A stretch of DNA of 64,000 nucleotides, taken from assembly GCF_015864825.1 (NCBI RefSeq), contig NZ_JADYWL010000002.1:342346-406345 (forward strand). Reading direction: 5' to 3'. Origin of the DNA: Psychrobacter sp. NZS113 (GTDB lineage: Bacteria; Pseudomonadota; Gammaproteobacteria; Pseudomonadales; Moraxellaceae). The notes below the pieces were generated by a model that saw nothing but the letters and a program-made list of their open reading frames with translations, ran no database searches and was not told the DNA's origin. This document shows positions 57,381 through 64,000 of this stretch, in pieces (position 1 is the first letter of the stretch; each line of letters opens with the position of its first letter). The position numbers and the translations under genes are program-made.

Positions 57381-57429
57381 TAGGATGGTTTAGGTGGCTT
57401 TATACTTGGTTAACTGAGTATGGCAATTT

Positions 57430-57888
57430 TTATTTACCAGAAACAAGCCCAAAGATGTGATTTATAATAGCAATTGCGGCGTTCAGTATCTATCCATTCG
57501 CTATACGGATGAAATGACTGATTGCGGCATTATTGCTTGCGTTGGCACAACAGGTGACTCATACGATAATGCCTTGGCCAAAACCGCCAACGGGCTATAT
57601 AAGTCGGAGGTGATTGAGTACCTAAAAGAGCAGTGGCATGGGATGAACGATGTTGAACTGGTAATTCTTGAATGGGTGGCACTTCGAGCACAGCTCTCGT
57701 CTTGCAAAGCTAGATCGATAATGAATCGATTTTTGAGGCTTCTCAGGTTTAATAAAGCCCGACTGCATAGTGCAATTGGTTATGTCTCACCTTTTAAGTT
57801 TGAAAAGCGGTATTATGATAATTTAACCCTGTCAGGCATTTCTGCCTGACTCAAGTAAACCAGTCTCTGATATAGTCGGGGCGGTTCA
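57430..57888 (+). mobile_element. IS3-family insertion sequence remnant with right end
   Basis: Transposase tail plus a probable right terminal repeat ending at 57888; read on the minus strand it starts TGAACCGCCCCGACTATATC, like the TGAACCGCCCCGG ends of this IS group. The left end is lost somewhere between the Gcr gene and 57457. Confidence 0.7.
57457..57849 (+). pseudogene. IS3-family transposase remnant (OrfB C-terminal part)
   Basis: The frame matches the end of IS3-group OrfB: GVQYLSIRYTDEM, TGDSYDNALAKTANGLYKSEVI, and ARLHSAIGYVSPFKFEKRYYDNL. The N-terminal part, including the first two catalytic Asp regions, is missing. The last DDE glutamate, normally in DNALAET, is Lys here (DNALAKT). 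Between EWV and NKARLHSAIGY about 22 residues (LRAQLSSCKARSIMNRFLRL) replace the usual two or three, so the tail is rearranged as well. The element cannot be active. Confidence 0.88.
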
Positions 57889-57922
57889 GCCCGCCAGATT
57901 AATACCCTTAAGGAGTTCGAAC

Positions 57923-58702
57923 ATGATCCTGAAACTTAACGTCAAACTCCATTATCGGCTCTCCGCGCCGATGGACCTTTTGCTTCAGATCGAAGCTGCC
58001 GATCTTGCGGATCAGCGAGTGCGTTCGGCCGAGATTTGGACATCAGACGTTGCGCATTTTTCACGGGTCGCCGCTGATGATGGCCTAGGAGAGCGGATTT
58101 GGATTCACGCCGAAGGGGATTTTAGCTGCACTTACATCGCAGAAATTATCGTTGACCGTCCTGCCTTGGATATATCGGCACTGTCCCAAACGCCCCTCCA
58201 TCTTTTGCCCGGAGAGACGATCAAGCATTTGATGCCGTCCCGCTATTGCCCATCAGACGAGTTCCAAGCCTTCGTGGACGCCGAGTTTGGCGATCTCTCT
58301 GGCGGCGCACGGATTGCCGCGATGCGCGATTGGATCGAGTCGGCGTTTAGCTATGTGCCCGGATCGAGCCACGCACAAACCACAGCGCTCGACAGCTTTG
58401 TTCAACGTCAGGGCGTATGCCGCGACTTCGCACATGTTCTCGTGACACTAGCGCGCGCATCGTCGATACCGGCCAGGTTCGCGAGCGTTTACGCGCCTGA
58501 TGTGACACCACAGGACTTTCATGCCGTGGCCGAAGTGTATCTCGAGGGGAGCTGGCATCTCATTGATCCGACTGGCATGGCAGATGCCGACACGATGGTC
58601 CGCATCGGTGTTGGATCAGATGCGTCCAGCGTCGCGTTCCTAACTGCGTTCGGATCCATGGAGTTTGTCAACCAATCGGTATCCGTGACTAGACAAGATT
58701 AG
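57923..58702 (+). CDS. Transglutaminase-like cysteine protease-fold protein, probably imported
   Basis: 259 aa. The N-terminal half resembles the beta-rich domain found before transglutaminase-like cores; the core (about 150-230) has the Cys in RQGVCRDFAHVLV, the His in DFHAVAEVYLEG and the Asp in WHLIDPTGMAD, the papain-like triad. The role (transamidation or proteolysis) is not predictable. AAGGAG seven bases before ATG is excellent. It is GC-richer than its neighbours (two sampled 60-base lines, 58321-58440, have 35 and 34 G/C) and uses GCG, GGC and CTC codons. Style and composition suggest an alphaproteobacterial source. Flanked by IS3 and IS110 remnants. Confidence 0.85.
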   Translation: MILKLNVKLHYRLSAPMDLLLQIEAADLADQRVRSAEIWTSDVAHFSRVAADDGLGERIWIHAEGDFSCTYIAEIIVDRPALDISALSQTPLHLLPGETIKHLMPSRYCPSDEFQAFVDAEFGDLSGGARIAAMRDWIESAFSYVPGSSHAQTTALDSFVQRQGVCRDFAHVLVTLARASSIPARFASVYAPDVTPQDFHAVAEVYLEGSWHLIDPTGMADADTMVRIGVGSDASSVAFLTAFGSMEFVNQSVSVTRQD

Positions 58703-58772
58703 GATCCTGACCCTAGGCATGCGGGTCTGCATTTGAGACAATGACCGCCGCCATAACAGAAGGGAGACGACA

Positions 58773-58886
58773 GTGATCTTGCTTAATGGGTTTCGCGCTC
58801 TTCACTTTCTTTACCCTGCAGATCAGGGCCCTCGTTCAACAGATCAGAGACACGACAGAAATACCGTGTTGCGCGTCCAAGAATAA
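58773..58886 (+). pseudogene. Truncated foreign gene start behind the transglutaminase gene
   Basis: A GTG with GGGAGACGAC upstream opens a 37-codon frame (VILLNGFRALHFLYP...) that runs into the IS110 remnant and stops. The strong ribosome site close behind the transglutaminase stop suggests the second gene of the source operon, cut off by the junction near 58800. Not recognisable as a family. Confidence 0.35.
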
Positions 58887-59022
58887 GCAAGATCAAGATC
58901 TGCTACAAATGAGTAACGGCGTCGGTGTTATCGTCTCAAGACAGATGCTGTCTCTCATGCACGATAAAAACTGTACTAAAGCCTCTCAGGCGGCGGCCTT
59001 TTTAGGACTAATCCCTATCTAG
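58810..59022 (+). pseudogene. IS110-family transposase remnant
   Basis: About 70 codons match the C-terminal HhH/transposase_20 region of IS110 elements: IRALVQQIRD, LLQMSNGVGVIVSRQMLSL and the diagnostic ASQAAAFLGLIPI (family: SARQLAAYLGLTP). The frame stops immediately after, and the catalytic DEDD N-terminal domain is absent. An unlinked fragment of a second, different insertion sequence. Confidence 0.75.
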
Positions 59023-59173
59023 TCTCTAAACCAATTTCCAAAGTGGCACAGTCACTCAATGAGTTATCAGTATATGTTCGGTGCGCTATACAGCCATCGA
59101 ACTGACCTATATTATCAAAATTGTGGTTTCTAATATGATGCCTTATTAATTAATGGCAATTACTTCCCTATGT

Positions 59174-59935
59174 TTATATAGCCTTTACTTTTCCGGCACG
59201 AATTGATAGAGGCCAAGAGATTCTTTTCTTGTCTTCAGGATCTCCCCATTCAGATAACAAAACTATTCTAAGCTGATCTACTGGACTAGAACCAAGTACC
59301 TTTTCAGCTTCTTTAACTGCTGACCAAGTATTAAAATAACCAAGTAGTTCATCTAAGCTCCAAAACTCCTCCATATTGACAGTAGTTACTTTGATCTCTG
59401 TAAATGGGAAAGGTAAGCTTTTATAACCATCTTCTACATGCTGTCTTTCAGCTGGCCAATATGGTCCAATAGTTTGGTAATAAAATTGTTGAATCAGGGT
59501 GTCAATTGCACCTTCTACGTGTAAAACACCGTAGGTAATTAAGGCCAAAATGCCGTTAGGCCGAGCAATACGTTCTACTTCTTTGTAAAACTTATCTAAG
59601 TCTAACCAGTGGGCTGCTTGAGCGACAGTAATCAAATCAACTGATTCATCAGCCAATCCGCTTTGTTCAGCCAAAGCTACTTGATAGATCACATTATCTT
59701 CTTTTCGGGCTTTGTCTATTTGAGCTAAGCTTGCATCAGTAGCAATAACCTCTTGAAATCTTTTGGCTAGTAGCACAGAAAGTTGTCCTGTACCACAACC
59801 GCAATCTAGAACACGATTTTGAGTAGCGCATAAATCAGCAAGCTCATTCACTAAGTCAAGAGAGTATGAAGGACGGTAGGCTGCATAATTATCAGAACTT
59901 TTAGAGAAATGGTCCTTAAAATCTAAATTTTTCAT
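59174..59935 (-). CDS. Class I SAM-dependent methyltransferase (methyltransferase_11 type)
   Basis: 253 aa. DHFSKSSDNYAAYRPSYSLDLVNELADL and motif I VLDCGCGTGQLSVLLAKRF followed by VIATDASLAQIDKAR, DLITVAQAAHWLDLDKFYKEVERIARPNGILAL (motif post-II and III) and FWSLDELLGYFNTWSAV are typical of the Crg1/trans-aconitate-like small-molecule methyltransferases. The substrate is unknown. It lies at the edge of the accessory patch and points toward it, and its base use is AT-rich like the host. Confidence 0.85.
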   Translation of the reverse strand: MKNLDFKDHFSKSSDNYAAYRPSYSLDLVNELADLCATQNRVLDCGCGTGQLSVLLAKRFQEVIATDASLAQIDKARKEDNVIYQVALAEQSGLADESVDLITVAQAAHWLDLDKFYKEVERIARPNGILALITYGVLHVEGAIDTLIQQFYYQTIGPYWPAERQHVEDGYKSLPFPFTEIKVTTVNMEEFWSLDELLGYFNTWSAVKEAEKVLGSSPVDQLRIVLLSEWGDPEDKKRISWPLSIRAGKVKAI

Positions 59936-60427
59936 ACTTTCATCTTTTTTAATATCGTGCTGACAAGCACTAAGTTAGTTAAGATTAAGCTGTGAGTATT
60001 TCACTTGCACAAGTTTTTTAGATTATACATGAGTTTACTTTGATACTTTTAAAGTATAAAAAGGCAGGATTTTGCTTTTAACTTATACAATAAAAAGCTT
60101 ATCACTGCATAGGGAATTAGTAAGCAATAGAGCACGTATGATAGATAGATAGATAAATTCACTATCTACACTTTGACTAGGTCAGGAAGTTAAACCATTG
60201 ATACCACTATTTTGTAGCCCAAGTTGTAGCCCAAGATTAAAATCACTACTAGAATACCGAAACAGTGAAAGCAGCTAAGTAGTTCGCCATAGGTATACCT
60301 CAAAGGAACCAGTTATTTCACTCTTCAAACGTATTAGTAGACTACTCAAAATAGACTGCTATCACAGAACCACCAATAACAGACAGACCGCTTATCTAGC
60401 CTGATACATCAAGGTCAGCTATAGCCC
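59936..60427. other. Intergenic region with short repeats
   Basis: 492 bp, no gene or RNA. It contains a GATA tetranucleotide run (about 60139-60155), a tandem TTGTAGCCCAAG pair (about 60211-60236), and AAATAGACTGCTAT (60349-60362), which recurs near 63342. Confidence 0.5.
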
Positions 60428-61267
60428 TCATTCTGAATTTGGGCACTCTTCGCTTGAGGTTATTATATAACCGTCACTAAGACGATAAGCCAGTAGACAA
60501 TTGCCCCAAACACAGCCACCGTCGAGTGCGCGCGCATGTGGTAAATCAACCTCACCTTCTAGCGCAGCCCAATGTCCAAATAGTATCTTACGAGTGCGTG
60601 GTACTTGCCATTCAAACCAAGGCAAAAAACCCTCAGGCATCAGCTCATCCAAACCTGCTGAAAAACCAAACTCAAGCGTGCCATCCTGTTTACATAGACG
60701 CATACGCGTAAAATAGTTAGTGATAGCACGCATTTTAGTAAAGCCATTAATGTCTGGCTGCCAATCATCAGCTGACTTGCTATACAAATTCGGTAATAAG
60801 CGATCGAGTTGCCATAAGCTACTTTGTAATTGCGCTTCTACTTGTTGTGCATAGCTTGCTGCTTCATCGATACTCCAATGCGGTGGAATACCAGCATGCA
60901 CTAGTACGGTCTTTTCATCAGGGTAAGTCAATAGCGGCTGATGGCGTAACCATTCAAGCAACTCATCACAATCATCAGCAGCAAAAATCGGCGCTGTTTT
61001 GTCTTTCTTTTTGAGCTTCGCCGCGCCGCGCCAGACAGCAATCAAGTTAATATCATGATTACCGAGGACTGTTGCTGCCGCTCCTTGTTCACATAGTGCT
61101 TTAATATGACGCAACGTACTCAATGAGTCTTCACCACGTGCTACCAAGTCACCGGCAAACCATAGCTTGTCTTGGGCTGGATCAAAATTCAATACTTCAA
61201 GTAATTTGAGATAAGCAGCATAGCAGCCTTGCAGGTCTCCAATGACATACTGGTGGCGAAAACTCAT
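60428..61267 (-). CDS. apaH: Diadenosine tetraphosphatase (symmetrical)
   Basis: 279 aa metallophosphoesterase that splits Ap4A into two ADP. Motifs: YVIGDLQGCYAAYLKLLE, FAGDLVARGEDSLSTLRHI, TVLGNHDINL, LVHAGIPPHWSIDEA, GHWAALEG and ALDGGCVWGN. AGAGG before ATG. It follows rsmA on the same strand, 117 nt on, in the classic pdxA-rsmA-(apaG)-apaH arrangement; apaG is not seen between them. Confidence 0.95.
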   Translation of the reverse strand: MSFRHQYVIGDLQGCYAAYLKLLEVLNFDPAQDKLWFAGDLVARGEDSLSTLRHIKALCEQGAAATVLGNHDINLIAVWRGAAKLKKKDKTAPIFAADDCDELLEWLRHQPLLTYPDEKTVLVHAGIPPHWSIDEAASYAQQVEAQLQSSLWQLDRLLPNLYSKSADDWQPDINGFTKMRAITNYFTRMRLCKQDGTLEFGFSAGLDELMPEGFLPWFEWQVPRTRKILFGHWAALEGEVDLPHARALDGGCVWGNCLLAYRLSDGYIITSSEECPNSE

Positions 61268-61298
61268 AATACCTCTATGCTTTTTAGATATTGATTTT

Positions 61299-61330
61299 TA
61301 TAATAGCACTCTGATGTGAGTGCTATTATA
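61299..61330. repeat. Perfect inverted repeat between rsmA and apaH
   Basis: TATAATAGCACTC (61299-61311) and GAGTGCTATTATA (61318-61330) are exact complements with a six-base loop (TGATGT). There is no T run on either strand, so it is not a normal terminator. It sits upstream of apaH and could be an mRNA-processing stem or an operator. Confidence 0.8.
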
Positions 61331-61384
61331 TGAATAGTTTTATGTGAATATTTTAAAAGGTGTTCAATATTAGGTTGGATTAAA

Positions 61385-62248
61385 CTAACCTTCTACTTTA
61401 CGTGCCTGATTGCTCAACTTAACAAAATCTTTCACACTTAAGACTTCAGGACGCGCTTGTGGGTCGATAGCACAAGCCGCAAAATCTTCTTCGCTCAACG
61501 TTGGCAATAGCGTAGATTTCTTAAAAGTCGCACGTAGTGTCTTACGACGATGGTTAAAGGTTTCGCGTACGACAATCGCAAAATACTCTTCATCTTCTGC
61601 CACGACTGGTTTAGTAATATGCGGAGTCAGACGAAATACAGCACTGGTCACTTTTGGTGGCGGATTAAAAGCGCCGCGTGGTACGGTCAATAGATAATCT
61701 GTACCGCAGTGATATTGCATAATGACGGATAAGCGACCATAAGTTTTGCTACCAACATCAGCAGTGATACGCTCAACCACTTCCTTTTGCAACATAAAAT
61801 GCATGTCTTGAATCACATCGGCATAGCTGAGTAGATGAAAAAGTATCGGGGTAGAAATGTTATATGGCAGGTTACCTACCACCCGTAGCTTGCCACGCTC
61901 AGGACTATACAGCTCGCGATAGTCCACATGCATCGCGTTGTCTTTGATAATCTCAAAGTTTGGATGACTGTTGGCACCAATACGAATACGCAAACTATCC
62001 GCCAAATCACGATCCAGCTCTACTACGGTCATCGCATCGACTTCTGCCAATAGCGGCTCAGTCAGTGCGCCCATTCCTGGCCCAATCTCAATTAGATTGT
62101 CATCACGCTCTAGACGAATACTTTCAACGATTTCGCGAATGACGCTGCCATCATGCAAGAAGTTTTGACCAAAGCGTTTACGCGGTTGGTGTTTGGCAGC
62201 ACGTAAGCTGTTAGAAATAGTTTGAGCATCAAACGTAGTTTTCGACAT
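61385..62248 (-). CDS. rsmA: 16S rRNA m6,2A1518/1519 dimethyltransferase RsmA (KsgA)
   Basis: 287 aa. [21 protein letters not shown], the SAM site [17 protein letters not shown], acidic [14 protein letters not shown], the catalytic [15 protein letters not shown], and [29 protein letters not shown] are canonical. It dimethylates two adenines of the 16S rRNA 3' stem during 30S assembly. Length is normal. Upstream, a gene of unknown function separates it from pdxA. Confidence 0.96.
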   Translation of the reverse strand: MSKTTFDAQTISNSLRAAKHQPRKRFGQNFLHDGSVIREIVESIRLERDDNLIEIGPGMGALTEPLLAEVDAMTVVELDRDLADSLRIRIGANSHPNFEIIKDNAMHVDYRELYSPERGKLRVVGNLPYNISTPILFHLLSYADVIQDMHFMLQKEVVERITADVGSKTYGRLSVIMQYHCGTDYLLTVPRGAFNPPPKVTSAVFRLTPHITKPVVAEDEEYFAIVVRETFNHRRKTLRATFKKSTLLPTLSEEDFAACAIDPQARPEVLSVKDFVKLSNQARKVEG

Positions 62249-62433
62249 AAAAGAATCTTAATGTGTAAAAGATAAATGGGTGATAATGGCAACAATATGC
62301 CAATTATATAATCATGAATTATACCACAGCTCAGAATTAGGCTGTATTGTTGAAATATTATTATCGATAAGCTACCCATACTTTATCGCAACAGATACAG
62401 TGAATTTTTCTCAAACTATTTGCTCTAGCGCCT

Positions 62434-63249
62434 CTATGACGTTTTTTGAAAGATTAAAAGTTGTTGCCTGACTAGGTTTTCAATTTTTTGCCAATCAGCA
62501 AGATTGTAGCGAGAATAATGCGCCCTGATAGACAGATTCCTCTGTGGCCCTAAATCAAAAAAGTGAGTGCAAGGCGGTCTTGGTACATCTCTATTAGAAC
62601 ACTCTATATGAGTTATGATCTGACCTGTTTTATCTCGCTGAATAAACACATCCTTTGCAGAACTATCTTCACGCCATGGTTTATTGGTCTTCGGGTCGAT
62701 ACCTGTCTGTGTATAAACCTCCAATCCAAATTGATCATCGTTAAGCGGTTGATACTGAAAAACAGGGTGTACGTCACTTGCATTAATTGTTCCATAGCCA
62801 ATACGGTGAGTTGGGTTAGAAACAGTCACTCTGTCGCCTGAGTTGACGCTGACCGACACCCAAGGATTATCTCCTAAGTTTCTTTTATTGTCTCTACGAT
62901 AAGCGCTCTTAAGGGCTTTATTAGTCGTATCTAGCATAGTATTGTCGGTATAACGCAGATCAAAACCGAAACTGTTGATTTTTGAGTCATAAGTGCGCAT
63001 GGGTTTTGGATGCTCACGTTTGTTACCAAACGTAGGGTCGCCGTCATACGCAACAAAATGCACAAGGTTTTTAGGCATATCAACAGGAACACCGCCCAGA
63101 TCGCCAATATCATTCGGGCGAAGCCCTTCACCACAAAAATTAATAATAGGTAGGGATAATACGATGGTTATCATTTGGCTAAATTCTTTAATAAACATGC
63201 AACCCCATAATAAAAGAACACTGTCCTCTGACGTCACATCATTAGACAT
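62434..63249 (-). CDS. Unknown protein, probably exported, between pdxA and rsmA
   Basis: 271 aa, no family recognised. A hydrophobic stretch (MITIVLSLPIINFCGEGL) near residues 26-43 looks like a signal sequence or anchor, especially if the start is the ATG at 63198 with GGGG upstream rather than ATG 63249. The mature part has YDSKINSFGFDLRYTDN, WVSVSVNSG and IECSNRDVPRPPCTHFFDLG with two cysteines likely to pair; the C-terminal IRAHYSRYNLADWQKIENLV recalls small periplasmic proteins of Acinetobacter from memory. It interrupts the usual pdxA-rsmA junction. Confidence 0.65.
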   Translation of the reverse strand: MSNDVTSEDSVLLLWGCMFIKEFSQMITIVLSLPIINFCGEGLRPNDIGDLGGVPVDMPKNLVHFVAYDGDPTFGNKREHPKPMRTYDSKINSFGFDLRYTDNTMLDTTNKALKSAYRRDNKRNLGDNPWVSVSVNSGDRVTVSNPTHRIGYGTINASDVHPVFQYQPLNDDQFGLEVYTQTGIDPKTNKPWREDSSAKDVFIQRDKTGQIITHIECSNRDVPRPPCTHFFDLGPQRNLSIRAHYSRYNLADWQKIENLVRQQLLIFQKTS

Positions 63250-63341
63250 TAATTTGGAAGATTATTACTTGAAATAAGTCTGATTGGCTGTTTTTTTATT
63301 AGGATGCACTTCAAATGAACCACACAATAAAACTCGTTAAT

Positions 63342-63393
63342 AAATAGACTGCTATAATCGAACCACTTAAAATAAGTCCTATTTAATGGTTCA
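63342..63393. repeat. Direct-repeat copy and palindrome downstream of pdxA
   Basis: AAATAGACTGCTAT (63342-63355) repeats 60349-60362 and GAACCAC follows both (GAACCA...TGGTTC here forms a palindrome, with AAATA/TATTT inside). Meaning unknown. Confidence 0.5.
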
Positions 63394-63458
63394 TAAATAA
63401 GCATTATTGGCGGTAACCTTATCCCATACTGCGTAAAAAATCTTGTTAAGGCACCGAC

Positions 63459-64000
63459 TTATGCAAGAGGTTTTTCAATAAGTGATTTATCCGCCATCTC
63501 ATTTGCCATTAGCAGCGCTTGATATAAGCTTGTCGCACTAGCACCACCACGGCCTGCCAAATCAAGTGCCGTACCATGATCAACCGAAGTACGAATATAA
63601 GGCAACCCTAAGGTCAGATTAACCGTATCACCAAAGCCGTGTGATTTGAGCACTGGCAACCCTTGGTCATGGTACATGGCAATCACCGCATCACAGTTCG
63701 CTAAATGCCTTGGGGTAAATAACGTATCCGCTGGCATCGCCTCTGATATATCGACCCCTGCTTCGATAAACTCATGCAACACTGGATTGATAATCTCAAT
63801 CTCCTCGACACCTAAATGGCCACCCTCGCCCGCATGTGGGTTAAGCCCGCAAACTAAGATACGGGGCTGCGTTAAGCCAAATTTCTCTCGCATATCATCG
63901 ATGACAATCTGCACCGTTTGGCGCACATTCTCTGCTGTAATAGCTGCTGGTATGTCTTTTAATGCTAAATGAGTCGTAACAAGTGCCACTTTCATGGCTT
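63459..64000 (-). CDS. pdxA: 4-hydroxythreonine-4-phosphate dehydrogenase PdxA, C-terminal part (cut by right edge)
   Basis: About 180 residues of a ~330-aa enzyme; the N-terminus lies beyond base 64000. [39 protein letters not shown], GPxPADT-like [25 protein letters not shown] and [21 protein letters not shown] are diagnostic; they include the metal-binding His and Asp residues. It works in pyridoxal-5-phosphate synthesis after SerC. Same strand as rsmA and apaH downstream. Confidence 0.95.
   Translation of the reverse strand, partial: AMKVALVTTHLALKDIPAAITAENVRQTVQIVIDDMREKFGLTQPRILVCGLNPHAGEGGHLGVEEIEIINPVLHEFIEAGVDISEAMPADTLFTPRHLANCDAVIAMYHDQGLPVLKSHGFGDTVNLTLGLPYIRTSVDHGTALDLAGRGGASATSLYQALLMANEMADKSLIEKPLA

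Noticed and set aside
60200-60240. Tandem TTGTAGCCCAAG as a possible attachment site or tRNA end
   Set aside because: No tRNA cloverleaf or integrase nearby; only a short tandem repeat.
1-64000. CRISPR array, prophage, toxin-antitoxin or defence system
   Set aside because: No regularly spaced repeats, no phage structural or Cas-like proteins, no TA pair seen among the supported genes.

Overview
The window reads as a chromosomal segment of a moderately AT-rich gammaproteobacterium of the Moraxellaceae, most likely Psychrobacter. This is inferred from protein style and gene order, including FabI, trpGDC, ahcY-metF, pdxA-rsmA-apaH, and a DUF4124 gene next to glnA. No database search was run. 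Most of the segment is ordinary housekeeping DNA with well-formed rho-independent terminators. No tRNA, 16S/23S rRNA, CRISPR array or prophage was seen.

Layout. 1-2.6 kb: the N-terminal part of a giant Bap-type surface adhesin (runs off the left edge; contains an exact 321-bp tandem duplication) behind an OmpA-domain lipoprotein gene. 2.9-14.4 kb, mostly minus strand: a methyltransferase, hrpA, two poorly known proteins, a phosphoesterase, an SLC13 transporter, a 54-aa orphan, a DUF1275 membrane protein and fabI. 14.7-31.2 kb: folE, a lipoprotein-type msrAB fusion, an iron-dependent alcohol dehydrogenase, a yejA-gloB-yejB-yejE-yejF cluster (peptide importer with a glyoxalase II gene inside), serC, a probable divergent holD, and a lemA/M48-protease pair. 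31.5 kb: the 4.5S SRP RNA gene with its promoter and terminator. 31.9-35.6 kb: a SIMPL-domain protein, a DUF4124 protein, and glnA with a sigma-54 promoter and NtrC-like sites.

35.8-50.3 kb: trpG-trpD-trpC (with a 108-bp palindromic element between trpD and trpC), a Smr protein, an AlkA-type glycosylase, an MscS channel, a TonB-dependent receptor, then ahcY-metF behind what I read as an S-adenosylhomocysteine riboswitch, rsmE, and a PAS-GGDEF-EAL protein. 50.6-57.4 kb: two paralogous ~595-aa acyl-CoA dehydrogenases and a Gcr-family membrane protein. 57.4-60.4 kb is the only clear accessory patch: a dead IS3-family transposase tail, a GC-rich transglutaminase-like gene that looks imported, an IS110-family remnant and a methyltransferase. 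60.4-64.0 kb: apaH, rsmA, an unknown secreted-looking protein and the C-terminal half of pdxA (runs off the right edge).

Functional themes: methyl-cycle recycling (SAH riboswitch-ahcY-metF), nitrogen control (glnA), tryptophan synthesis, fatty-acid synthesis and oxidation (fabI, fadE-like pair), peptide uptake (yej), envelope and surface functions (adhesin, OmpA lipoprotein, MscS, TonB receptor). The strongest items for a second look are the SAH riboswitch with an enlarged insert, the intergenic palindromic element in the trp cluster, the imported transglutaminase patch, and the HolD-like gene.
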